29,031 nucleotides of DNA, taken from contig CAZAPU010000004.1 of the NCBI GenBank assembly GCA_964487215.1, positions 1 through 29,031 of the forward strand. Direction: 5' to 3'. Below the pieces are notes generated by a model that made no database searches, was not told the origin of the DNA, and was given only the letters and a program-made list of their open reading frames with translations. The position numbers and the translations under genes are program-made. This document shows positions 1 to 6,982 of this stretch, piece by piece (positions within the stretch are counted from its first letter, which is position 1; each line of letters opens with the position of its first letter). Origin of the DNA: CAG-611 sp964487215 (GTDB lineage Bacteria > Bacillota_I > Bacilli_A > RF39 > UBA660).

Positions 1-687
1 CATTAAATTAACTTTATTTTGTAATCTACCTGCTGTATCTATTAATACAATATCTATCTTTTTATCTATTGCTATTTTTAGTCCATCAAACACAACACTA
101 GCAGGATCACTACTATCTTCTTTTCCATAAAAATCACTATCAGTTCTTTCGGCCCATTCTTTTAATTGATTATAAGCACCTGCTCTAAATGTATCTCCTG
201 AAATCATTAAAACTGATTTATTATCGTTCTTAAATTTATTAGCAATTTTAGCTATTGTTGTTGTTTTACCTACTCCATTAACACCTACAAAAAGAATTAC
301 AGTAGGACCATTTTCATTAATATTTATTTTATTAACAATAATTTCATCATTAACATAAATTATAAATAATTCATCAACAATTATTTCTTTTAGCATTTTT
401 GGATCTTCAATTTTTTCTGATTTTACTCTTTCTCTTAATTTATCCATAAATTTCATAACTGTATTAACACCCAAATCAGCCATAATAAGTATTTCTTCTA
501 ATTCTAAGAAAAAGTCATCTGTAACTTTTTTATATTTGTTAGTTAAACTTATTAATTTTGAAACAAAATTATCTCTAGTTTTAGTTAAACCTTTTTCATA
601 TTTTTTTATTTGTTTTGTTTCAACTTTTTCTTCAGGATTTTTTTCTTGTTTTTTAAATTTTTGAAATATTTTATCAAATATACCCAT
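1..687 (-). CDS. ftsY: Signal recognition particle receptor FtsY (3' part cut by window edge)
   Basis: This is the SRP receptor GTPase, which docks SRP-ribosome complexes at the membrane for co-translational insertion. The reading frame is open to the window edge, so only the first 229 residues are present. After a short Lys/Glu-rich N-terminal stretch comes the helical N domain (about 30-115). The G domain follows, with P-loop GVNGVGKTT at 135-143, the DTFRAGAYNQL motif at 165-175 and DTAGR at 217-221. The last two pairs of motifs separate FtsY/Ffh from other GTPases, and the short charged N-terminus with the protein MGIFDK start fits FtsY rather than Ffh. An AGAGGTG ribosome site lies just upstream of the ATG. 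The gene diverges from the repeat protein at 810. The identification is firm; the C-terminal part of the G domain is not visible. Confidence 0.96.
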   Translation of the reverse strand, partial: MGIFDKIFQKFKKQEKNPEEKVETKQIKKYEKGLTKTRDNFVSKLISLTNKYKKVTDDFFLELEEILIMADLGVNTVMKFMDKLRERVKSEKIEDPKMLKEIIVDELFIIYVNDEIIVNKININENGPTVILFVGVNGVGKTTTIAKIANKFKNDNKSVLMISGDTFRAGAYNQLKEWAERTDSDFYGKEDSSDPASVVFDGLKIAIDKKIDIVLIDTAGRLQNKVNLM

Positions 688-703
688 ATATATCACCTCT
701 TTA

Positions 704-732
704 ATTATATCATGTAAAATATAAAACTTAAA
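704..732 (-). promoter_or_regulatory. Possible ftsY promoter with extended -10
   Basis: On the minus strand a TGATATAAT extended -10 element (TATAAT at 704-709) lies about 17 bases upstream of the ftsY ATG. The -35 position (727-732, TTTAAG) is poor, so the call rests on the extended -10. Confidence 0.4.
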
Positions 733-756
733 GTGATTTAAATTTTGTCAAAAACA

Positions 757-785
757 TTGACCTTTTTAATATAATTAATTAAAAT
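757..785 (+). promoter_or_regulatory. Promoter for the 810-1433 repeat protein
   Basis: TTGACC (757-762), a 17-base spacer and TAAAAT (780-785) form a good sigma-A type promoter 24 bases upstream of the ATG at 810. The AAGAAGGTG ribosome site follows at 796-804. Confidence 0.6.
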
Positions 786-809
786 AAATATCAATAAGAA
801 GGTGCAATT

Positions 810-1433
810 ATGGAAATGAAAACAATAACATTAAGTAAAAAAGAAATCGATCGTTTAAGAGAATATATTTTTGAATTACTTAAAAATAAAAAGATAAAAG
901 ATAGTGAATTAAAATTAAATATTGCTATTTTAGAAGTATTTTTATTTGATATTATTACTAATAATAAATATCATAAAATTTTTAATTCTGGTATAAATAA
1001 TAAAGTACTAAGAAAGTTTGATTTAAGCGAGGTTGATTTTAAAGATGTTGCTGTTTATGCAAAAGATTTTACAGGTACTAATGCTATAATTAATCCTCAA
1101 ACTGTATTTGAAAAAGATATGAGATGGGGCAAATATCCTTTGAACTTTATTGGAAAATCTTTTGATGGAGTAAAAGTTTCAAAAGCAAATTTTACTGGAG
1201 CTACAAATGTAAATATGGATCCTCAAACTGTATATGGAAAAGATATGAGTGGCGGTATTTATCCATTTAACTTTTTTAATAAATCTTTCCAAGGAGTAAA
1301 GAAAAGTTATTCTGATCTTACTGGTGCTACATTCTCATATGAAATAACAGCAGCTTCTGATGAAGATATTGAAGCAATATATAATGAGATAGATAAAACT
1401 TTCTCAAGAGTTAAAAATAAACTTTTTTATTGA
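810..1433 (+). CDS. Small repeat protein, distant pentapeptide-repeat-like
   Basis: I do not recognise a named family. The 207-residue protein has a charged helical N-terminal part (1-55) and no signal peptide or membrane segment. Two imperfect copies of a 41-42 residue unit follow, starting near residue 88, plus the beginning of a third. Each copy opens with FTG(T/A) and carries PQTV, KDM, YP.NF and KSF.GV. The spacing of A/D-L/F-x-G elements (DFTGTN, NFTGAT, DLTGAT) resembles degenerate pentapeptide repeats, but the longer period is unusual. A good ribosome site (AAGAAGGTG) precedes the ATG. The stop is TGA, and it lies inside the -35 hexamer of the rpsD promoter. It is divergent from ftsY and has no visible terminator of its own. 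The function is unknown. Confidence 0.75.
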   Translation: MEMKTITLSKKEIDRLREYIFELLKNKKIKDSELKLNIAILEVFLFDIITNNKYHKIFNSGINNKVLRKFDLSEVDFKDVAVYAKDFTGTNAIINPQTVFEKDMRWGKYPLNFIGKSFDGVKVSKANFTGATNVNMDPQTVYGKDMSGGIYPFNFFNKSFQGVKKSYSDLTGATFSYEITAASDEDIEAIYNEIDKTFSRVKNKLFY

Positions 1434-1458
1434 CAAAAAAACATTAAAACTATATAAT
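1430..1458 (+). promoter_or_regulatory. Perfect-consensus rpsD promoter
   Basis: TTGACA (1430-1435), exactly 17 bases, then TATAAT (1453-1458) match the vegetative sigma-A consensus at all 12 positions. The -35 overlaps the last codon and TGA stop of the upstream gene. It drives rpsD through a leader of about 155 bases. Confidence 0.9.
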
Positions 1459-1464
1459 TATTAC

Positions 1465-1621
1465 TGCATATACATTGAACAGCCGTATTTTAAGTTTTAT
1501 AATGTGTTTTTTAAATTATAAGTAACCCAGCTGTTAAGGTGAAAATATTAGAGAGAAACTCCCTATAAAATTGAAAAGTATATCAATGTTTATGAAAATA
1601 AACAATTGAAAGGAGAAAAAT
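1465..1621 (+). promoter_or_regulatory. Structured rpsD leader, probable S4 autoregulatory element
   Basis: The untranslated leader of rpsD is far longer than a ribosome site needs. AACAGC at 1478-1483 is complementary to GCTGTT at 1530-1535, which could close a long outer helix. A second hairpin (TCAA-TGTTTAT, GAAA tetraloop, ATAAACA-A-TTGA, 1583-1609, with one bulged A) ends directly against the AAAGGAG ribosome site at 1610-1615. In Bacillota, S4 is known to repress its own mRNA through a leader pseudoknot, so this is the natural reading. I could not fold it or compare it with the known S4 leader model. Confidence 0.6.
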
Positions 1622-2224
1622 ATGTCAAGATACACAGGTTCTAGTTACAAACAAGCTCGTCGTGTTGGAGTTTCACTTCTTGAAAGTGGTAAAGAAATTG
1701 CTAGAAGACCTTATGGACCAGGACAACATGGAAATGATCGTAAGAGAAGACCTTCTACTTATGGTGAACAATTAAAAGAAAAACAAAAAGTTAAATTCAT
1801 GTATGGATTAAATGAAAGACAATTTCATAAAACTTTCATTGAAGCTGGAAAATTAAAAGGTATTCATGGTGAAAACTTACTTGTATTACTTGAATCAAGA
1901 TTAGATAATTTAGTTTATCGTTTAGGTCTTGCTTCAACAAGAAGAGCTGCTAGACAATTAGTAAATCATGGTCATGTTACTGTTAATGGTAAAAAAGTAG
2001 ATATTCCATCTTTCAGAGTTAAAGTTGGTTCTACAATAGCATTAAAAGAACAAGATAAAGATTTAAAAGTTGTTAAAGAATCATTATCTAAAGTAATGAA
2101 AAGAGCTGAATATATAACTTTTGATGAAAAAAATATGTCTGGTACTTATGTAAGAGTTCTAGCAAGATCTGAATTAAATCCAGAAATTAGAGAATCATTA
2201 ATCGTTGAATTCTATAATAGATAA
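1622..2224 (+). CDS. rpsD: 30S ribosomal protein S4
   Basis: This is the primary 16S-binding protein that nucleates 30S assembly of the 5' domain. The 200-residue length and the start MSRYTGSSYKQARR fit the Bacillota form, which lacks the zinc-binding Cys set of some S4 proteins. The GQHG-x-x-RKRRPSTYGEQL region follows near residue 35. The S4 RNA-binding domain spans about 91-150, with ESRLDNLVYRLG and RRAARQLVNHGHVTVNG. It is a single-gene unit with a consensus promoter, a structured leader and a shared downstream terminator. AAAGGAG sits 6 bases before the ATG. There is no doubt about the identity. Confidence 0.98.
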   Translation: MSRYTGSSYKQARRVGVSLLESGKEIARRPYGPGQHGNDRKRRPSTYGEQLKEKQKVKFMYGLNERQFHKTFIEAGKLKGIHGENLLVLLESRLDNLVYRLGLASTRRAARQLVNHGHVTVNGKKVDIPSFRVKVGSTIALKEQDKDLKVVKESLSKVMKRAEYITFDEKNMSGTYVRVLARSELNPEIRESLIVEFYNR

Positions 2225-2257
2225 AAAACTAAATAAATTAATTTATTTAGTTTTTTT
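2225..2257. terminator. Bidirectional terminator between rpsD and the convergent block
   Basis: A perfect 30-base palindrome (2225-2254) has A-rich and T-rich ends, so it gives a hairpin plus U-tract in both directions. It serves rpsD on the plus strand and the sugar transferase/parE transcript on the minus strand. Confidence 0.85.
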
Positions 2258-2789
2258 ATTTTACATAAGTAAATATTGATTTAAAAAATATTTTTATATC
2301 TAACCAAAAACTTATATTATCATAATACTCCACATCAGCTTGGAGTTTTTCTTTATGTGTTAGACATTTCGTACCATTAATACAAGCTAATCCAATTAAA
2401 CCAGGCCTTAAATAATATCTTTTAGGGCTTATTTTACCCTTTGGTAACTCTTCTCCACAAATAAATGGTCTAGGTCCTATAATTGACATATCACCCATTA
2501 AAACATTAAATAACTGTGGTAATTCATTTAGTTTTGTATTATCAATCAATGAACTAAGTTTTGTCTTTCTACCCCATAATTGACCATTATCATAAATCCT
2601 AGTTCTAAACTTATACATATAAAATGGTTTTCTATTCTTACCTTCTCTTTTCATTCTAATATCAATAATAGGTAATCCTAAATGAATTAATGTAATTAAC
2701 CCAATTATTACTATTAAAGGTGAAAGAATAACTATTAAAATTAAAGATATAATTATATCTAAGAATCTTTTTATATACTTCCTATACAA
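2256..2789 (-). CDS. Bacterial sugar-phosphate transferase (polyprenyl-phosphate phosphoglycosyl transferase, small PglC/WcaJ-core type)
   Basis: Members of this family move a sugar-1-phosphate from a nucleotide sugar to undecaprenyl phosphate, starting surface glycan synthesis. The 177 residues are just the catalytic core. They comprise a KRFLD amphipathic start, one hydrophobic re-entrant helix (about 10-36), the FYMYKFRTR motif, NELPQLFNVLMGDMSIIGPRP, and YYLRPGLIGLACINGTKC. The usual catalytic pair is Asp-Glu in DELPQ. Here it reads Asn-Glu (codon AAT), so the nucleophilic Asp is replaced, which may matter for activity. The start is TTG with GGGAG 8 bases upstream, and it follows parE by 18 bases on the same transcript. 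No other glycan gene is nearby, so the product made is unknown. Confidence 0.85.
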   Translation of the reverse strand: MYRKYIKRFLDIIISLILIVILSPLIVIIGLITLIHLGLPIIDIRMKREGKNRKPFYMYKFRTRIYDNGQLWGRKTKLSSLIDNTKLNELPQLFNVLMGDMSIIGPRPFICGEELPKGKISPKRYYLRPGLIGLACINGTKCLTHKEKLQADVEYYDNISFWLDIKIFFKSIFTYVK

Positions 2790-2807
2790 CTAAATCACTC
2801 CCACTTT

Positions 2808-4820
2808 TTATATTGTATAATCATCTTCAAGTGAAAACTCTACATTTTCTTCTATCCATTCTTTTCTTGGTTCAACTTTATCACCCATTAAAACATTAAC
2901 TCTTTTTTCTGCAATTGCTGCATCAGTTATATTTACTTTAATTAAACTTCTTGTTTCAGGATTCATAGTTGTATCCCATAACTGATCTGCATTCATTTCT
3001 CCTAAACCTTTATATCTTTGTATACCTTTATGATCTCCCTTTAATAATTCTCTTAATTCTTCATCAGACCAAACATATACTGAAGGTTTTTTAGAATACT
3101 NNNNNNNNNNACCAAGTCCTTTATATCTTTGTAATTCATATTTTGTTAAATCTCTAGTCATTTCTTTTAAATCATCAGTTGTATAAGCATATTTTACTTC
3201 TTTTCCAGTACTTATTTTAAATAAAGGTGGCATTGCTATAAATAAATGTCCATGCTCTATTAGAGGTCTCATATAACGATAAAAGAAAGTTAATAATAAA
3301 CATTGAATATGTGCTCCATCTTCATCGGCATCGGTCATTATTACTACTTTATCAAATTGTATATCATTAATATCAAAATCACTACCAGAACCTGCACCAA
3401 TTGTATAAATCATTGTATTAATTTCTTCATTCTTAATAATTTCTTCAAATTTAGCTTTTTCTGTATTTAATACTTTACCTCTTAAAGGTAAAATAGCTTG
3501 AAATCTTCTATCTCTTCCTTGTTTTGCAGAGCCTCCAGCTGAATCTCCTTCAACTAAAAATAATTCATTCTTTGTTCTATCTTTACCACTAGCTGGTACA
3601 AATTTACCAGATAATGCTCTATCTTTATTATTTTTATTTTTTCCTTTTCTTACTTCTTCTCTAGCTTTTCTTGCCGCTTCTCTTGCTAATCTACTCTTCA
3701 TAGATTTATCAATTATATCTGTTGCTATTGTTTTGTTTTCTTCTAAAAAGAAAGTTATTTTATCGGATACTATTGATTCTACTACTGTTCTAGCCACTGG
3801 TGTTCCTAATTTTGATTTTGTTTGTCCCTCAAATTGAAGTAAATTTTCTGGTATTTTTAGAGAAATAATAGCAGTTAATCCTTCTCTAACATCGCTACCA
3901 TCAAATGATGTGTCTTTCTTTAAAAAATTATTTTTTCGAGCATAATCATTAAATGCTTTAGTTATAGCTGTTCTAAAACCTACTTCATGAGTACCACCAT
4001 CAGTTGTTTTAACATTATTTACAAAAGAAATAATATCTTCATTATAACTATCTGTATATTGAAGTGCTATATCTACTTCAATATTATCTTTTTTACCATT
4101 AAAACTTAATACCTTATGTAATGGCAATTTATTCTCATTCATCATTTCTACGAAAGAAATTAAACCATCATCATAATGAAAAATTGTATCTTTTTTATCT
4201 TCTAAATCTACTACTTCAATAGTAACACCTTTAATTAAAAAAGCACTTTCTTGCATTCTTTCTACTATTGTTGTATATGAAAAATTTATAGTTGAAAAAA
4301 CTTCTGGATCTGGTAAAAATCTAACTGTTGTACCAGTTTTATTGGTACTTCCAATTTTCTTTAATGGAACTTCTACTCTACCACCATTTGAAAATTTAAT
4401 ATAATATTCATAACCATCTCTTTTGATGTTTACTTCCATCCATTTTGATAATGCATTAACAACTGAAGCTCCTACTCCATGTAATCCTCCTGATACTTTA
4501 TAACCTTCAGATTCAAATTTACCTCCAGCATGAAGTACAGTGAAAATTACTTCAGGGGTAGATTTACCAGAAGAATGCATTCCTACCGGAAGTCCTCTTC
4601 CATGGTCTTCTATACTAATTGATTTATCTTCATGTAATATAATCTTAATACGATCACCAAAGCCATTTATTACTTCATCTATTGAATTATCTACTATTTC
4701 CCATACCAAATGATGTAAACCTCTTTTATCTGTAGAACCTATATACATACCAGGTCTTTTTCTAACAGCATCTAATCCTTCTAAAATTTTAATACTACTT
4801 TCATCATATTTGAGTGCCAT
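2808..4820 (-). CDS. parE: DNA topoisomerase IV subunit B, interrupted by an assembly gap
   Basis: This is the ATPase/TOPRIM subunit of topoisomerase IV, which decatenates daughter chromosomes with ParC (not in this window). Visible parts are the GHKL ATPase domain (EIVDNSIDE, GGLHGVGASVVNALS), the transducer (EGQTKSKLGTP) and TOPRIM (LVEGDSAGGSAKQGRDRRFQ, MTDADEDGAH). GMHSSGKSTPEV and the LMGDKVEPRKEWIEENVEF tail favour ParE over GyrB. Ten Ns (3101-3110) interrupt the C-terminal third. QRYKGLG occurs on both sides of the gap, about 37 residues apart as written, where the family has it once; this suggests a mis-joined or chimeric assembly. The start at 4820 is preferred over an upstream ATG because GGAG lies 9 bases before it. 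A weak TATAAT lies at 4840-4845. Confidence 0.93.
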   Translation of the reverse strand: MALKYDESSIKILEGLDAVRKRPGMYIGSTDKRGLHHLVWEIVDNSIDEVINGFGDRIKIILHEDKSISIEDHGRGLPVGMHSSGKSTPEVIFTVLHAGGKFESEGYKVSGGLHGVGASVVNALSKWMEVNIKRDGYEYYIKFSNGGRVEVPLKKIGSTNKTGTTVRFLPDPEVFSTINFSYTTIVERMQESAFLIKGVTIEVVDLEDKKDTIFHYDDGLISFVEMMNENKLPLHKVLSFNGKKDNIEVDIALQYTDSYNEDIISFVNNVKTTDGGTHEVGFRTAITKAFNDYARKNNFLKKDTSFDGSDVREGLTAIISLKIPENLLQFEGQTKSKLGTPVARTVVESIVSDKITFFLEENKTIATDIIDKSMKSRLAREAARKAREEVRKGKNKNNKDRALSGKFVPASGKDRTKNELFLVEGDSAGGSAKQGRDRRFQAILPLRGKVLNTEKAKFEEIIKNEEINTMIYTIGAGSGSDFDINDIQFDKVVIMTDADEDGAHIQCLLLTFFYRYMRPLIEHGHLFIAMPPLFKISTGKEVKYAYTTDDLKEMTRDLTKYELQRYKGLGXXXXYSKKPSVYVWSDEELRELLKGDHKGIQRYKGLGEMNADQLWDTTMNPETRSLIKVNITDAAIAEKRVNVLMGDKVEPRKEWIEENVEFSLEDDYTI
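3007..3022. repeat. 16-base repeat flanking the scaffold gap, left copy
   Basis: CCTTTATATCTTTGTA occurs here and again at 3118-3133, on either side of the N run. Both copies encode part of the conserved QRYKGLG motif of ParE. This looks like overlapping contig ends rather than a biological repeat. Confidence 0.8.
3101..3110. other. Assembly gap (10 N)
   Basis: This fixed-looking run of ten unknown bases lies inside parE. Its size is probably a placeholder. Everything left of it (ftsY to the 3' part of parE) is joined to everything right of it only by scaffolding. Confidence 0.99.
3118..3133. repeat. 16-base repeat flanking the scaffold gap, right copy
   Basis: This is identical to 3007-3022, just beyond the N run. 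The sequence between it and the coding upstream encodes KYELQRYKGLG, whereas the left copy lies in KGIQRYKGLGEMNADQ. Confidence 0.8.
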
Positions 4821-4860
4821 TACTATCATCTCCATAATAATTATAACAAAATTCCTTTTA

Positions 4861-4890
4861 TTTTAAAAGAAAAAGTGTAAAGTTACACTT
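4861..4890 (-). terminator. Intrinsic terminator after rmuC
   Basis: AAGTGTAA and TTACACTT (4873-4880 and 4883-4890) form an 8-bp stem with a 2-base gap on the page. It overlaps the rmuC stop codon and is followed on the minus strand by TTTCTTTT. It separates rmuC from parE. Confidence 0.7.
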
Positions 4891-5947
4891 CTTTGTTTCC
4901 ATCTTCTAAAAGGTTTTTATCTACCCTATTAATTGATTCAAATCTCTTAGTAATTTTATCTGTAGTTGTATGTATATCTTCAACTTCTTTACTGACTGAA
5001 TCAATACTTCTTGATAATTTATCCCATCTATCTTTATATCTTGTAAATTCAATTCCTAATTTATTTAATTCTTCATGAATAATACTTGTATATTTATCTC
5101 TTTCAATGTTTTTTAGAATCATTTCTATAACAGTAAGAGTAGAAATTAAAGTAGTAGGACTACATAACCATACATGCTTTTTATATGAATAATCTATTAA
5201 ATCCGGATGATAAGCATTGATCTCTGCAAAAATAGCTTCAGCAGGTAAAAACATTATTGCTTGATCAGTAGTCACAGCATTAATAATATATTTATCATGA
5301 ATTGCATCTATATGTTTCTTTACATCTGATTTAAACATTTTTTCATACTTTTCTCTTTCAATTGCACTTATTTTTTTATCAACCATTAAACGATAATTTT
5401 CTAATGGGAATTTACTATCAATAGCAATTGTTCCTAGTGGTTCTGGTGCAAATAGAATTGAATCTGCTATAAAACCATTTGGTAATGTATATTGAAGTTT
5501 ATATATATTATCATTTGCTTCACCAAAAACAGAAGCAAGAATATGTTTTAAATTAACTTCTCCAAAAATTCCTCTTGTCTTTTTATCAGTTAAAATTCCT
5601 TGAAGTGAAACTATATCATTAGATAAACTATCTATTTTTTTCTGTGCTTCATCGATTTTTGATAATCTTTCTAAAACATTCATAAATGTTTTATTTGTTT
5701 TTTCAAAGTTTTGATCAAGTCTTTCATTTACTTTTTCATTTATTTCTAATAATCTTCTTTCGTTTTTTTCACTTAAATCACTAAAATCTTTATTTAGTGA
5801 TAATTTTAATTCTCCTAGTTCTTTTGTTATATTAACTTCAAGTTTTCCCAATCTTTCAGTAATATTTGCTTCGTTTATGTTTTTTGTTACTGATATTATT
5901 ACTAATACAAGTATTACAACAAGTATACCTATTATTACATAATCCAT
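4883..5947 (-). CDS. rmuC: RmuC family DNA-recombination protein
   Basis: RmuC proteins limit DNA inversions and rearrangements and are predicted nucleases with a restriction-endonuclease-like core; the exact activity is not settled. The 354-residue protein has an N-terminal membrane helix (about 3-20) and then a long coiled coil (about 25-115). The RmuC core follows: KKTRGIFGEVNLKHIL, DSILFAPEP, AIDSKFPLENY and MFLPAEAIFAEI, ending in another coiled coil after about 270. The D...DSKFP pair marks the predicted catalytic fold. The VTT protein gene ends 4 bases upstream of the 5' side, so the two are likely one transcript ending at the terminator just downstream. Confidence 0.92.
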   Translation of the reverse strand: MDYVIIGILVVILVLVIISVTKNINEANITERLGKLEVNITKELGELKLSLNKDFSDLSEKNERRLLEINEKVNERLDQNFEKTNKTFMNVLERLSKIDEAQKKIDSLSNDIVSLQGILTDKKTRGIFGEVNLKHILASVFGEANDNIYKLQYTLPNGFIADSILFAPEPLGTIAIDSKFPLENYRLMVDKKISAIEREKYEKMFKSDVKKHIDAIHDKYIINAVTTDQAIMFLPAEAIFAEINAYHPDLIDYSYKKHVWLCSPTTLISTLTVIEMILKNIERDKYTSIIHEELNKLGIEFTRYKDRWDKLSRSIDSVSKEVEDIHTTTDKITKRFESINRVDKNLLEDGNKEV

Positions 5948-5951
5948 AATC

Positions 5952-6539
5952 TTACTCCTCTACTTTAAATATTTTTTCAATTATTTTACTAATCAAATAA
6001 GCAATTAGTACTAATCCTAACATTTTTAACAATACAATTGGATCTTTAAATCCTTCTAATAAATTTTCTCCAACATAACCCCAAAAATAAACAATTGACA
6101 ATTTTCCAATTGCTAGAGCTACAAAATATTTTTTCCAACTTATATGAGATAAACCTGCTGCTATATTTACAATAAAAGCTGGTGTAAATGGCATTGCTAT
6201 TAATACTACTAAAGCATTAAAATCTATATTGGAAATTTTATTCATAAACTTTTCTACTGCTATTTTTGTCTTTTCCTTAAACATTTTATAAAAAAGATTT
6301 TTTAAAAGATATCTAAATAATGTAAAAGATAACATACATCCAGTTATTGTAGCAAACCAAGAAATAATAAATCCCATTATATTACCGTAAGCAGTAACAT
6401 TAAATCCAATAAAAACTGCTAATGGCATCATAGGAAAAATAGATTCTAATATAACTAGAAAAAATCCTCCAATAGGACCAGTTGATTCTAAATAACTAGT
6501 AATTGCATTAATAAATTGTTGTAATTTATCTACTATCAT
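5952..6539 (-). CDS. VTT-domain (TVP38/DedA-like) membrane protein
   Basis: This is an integral membrane protein of the VTT/DedA superfamily, members of which are implicated in phospholipid (undecaprenyl phosphate or PE) flipping and envelope homeostasis. The 195 residues hold the typical pattern: a hydrophobic segment with an E-x-x-x-P element (ILESIFPMMPLAVFIGFNV, about 30-48), a Gly/Ser-rich helix (SWFATITGCMLSF), the second half-helix MPFTPAFIVNIAAGLSHISWKKY, and C-terminal helices at about 145-190. GGAG lies 6 bases before the ATG. It is co-transcribed with rmuC (4-base gap). The substrate cannot be read from the sequence. Confidence 0.82.
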   Translation of the reverse strand: MIVDKLQQFINAITSYLESTGPIGGFFLVILESIFPMMPLAVFIGFNVTAYGNIMGFIISWFATITGCMLSFTLFRYLLKNLFYKMFKEKTKIAVEKFMNKISNIDFNALVVLIAMPFTPAFIVNIAAGLSHISWKKYFVALAIGKLSIVYFWGYVGENLLEGFKDPIVLLKMLGLVLIAYLISKIIEKIFKVEE

Positions 6540-6599
6540 AATAATCTCCTATAGTTATTATAATACAAAAATAGATAAATTAAAATAACATTATTTGAC

Positions 6600-6626
6600 A
6601 AAATAAAAAGGTTTAATAAAACCTTT
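6600..6626 (-). terminator. Terminator after the rhodanese gene
   Basis: AAAGGTTT (6607-6614) and AAACCTTT (6619-6626) form an 8-bp stem with an AATA loop. It overlaps the stop codon and is followed by a T-rich run on the minus strand. Confidence 0.75.
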
Positions 6627-6912
6627 ACTTTGTTATATATTCGTTATATCCTCCTAATATATTTACAGTTTTATAACCTTTTTTAGATAATTGATCACAT
6701 ACCTTACCACTTATCATCCCTGAAGCACAATATATATAATATGTTTGATCCTTATTTAAATAATTTTCTGGTATTTTTAATAGAAAATTCATAGGAATAT
6801 TTTTTGCAGTAGGAATAGCTCCTAATCTATATAAATAATTATCTCTTATATCAATAATACTAATTTTACCAATATGTTTTTTAATCTCTGTAGCAGTTAA
6901 ACTTGTATACAT
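6625..6912 (-). CDS. Single-domain rhodanese-like protein
   Basis: This is a stand-alone rhodanese domain (95 residues) of the small cytoplasmic type that carries or transfers persulfide sulfur. The N-terminal part has the family's IIDIRDNYLYRLGAIPTAKNIP motif, where Asp-Arg precedes the A(H)IPGA-like turn. The catalytic loop is CASGMIS with Cys62. It ends with KGYKTVNILGGYNEY, as expected (G(F)...L.GG...W). AAGGAGG stands 8 bases before the ATG, and a TATAAT lies at 6932-6937, right after the terminator of the T4SS operon. The SUF operon in the same window also handles sulfur, but a link is only conjecture. Confidence 0.88.
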   Translation of the reverse strand: MYTSLTATEIKKHIGKISIIDIRDNYLYRLGAIPTAKNIPMNFLLKIPENYLNKDQTYYIYCASGMISGKVCDQLSKKGYKTVNILGGYNEYITK

Positions 6913-6942
6913 AAGATTAACCTCCTTGTATATTATATGATA

Positions 6943-6973
6943 ATAAAAAAAACAGGTAATTTGATTTACCTAT
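6943..6973 (-). terminator. Terminator of the T4SS operon
   Basis: Read on the minus strand, a 9-bp stem (with one G-U) centred on AGGTAA/TTACCT (6951-6973) is followed by a run of eight T. It lies just after the VirD4 stop codon and marks the 3' end of the secretion operon. Confidence 0.8.
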
Positions 6974-6982
6974 TTATCTTTT

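Noticed and set aside
2808..4820. GyrB instead of ParE
   Set aside because: The VGMH-SSGKSTPEV region, SGKFVPASGKDR and the LMGDKVEPRKEWIEENVEF end match Bacillota ParE better, on both sides of the gap.
6590..6605. TTGACA on the plus strand near 6595 as a promoter
   Set aside because: There is no plus-strand gene downstream; the site lies in the terminator region of minus-strand genes.
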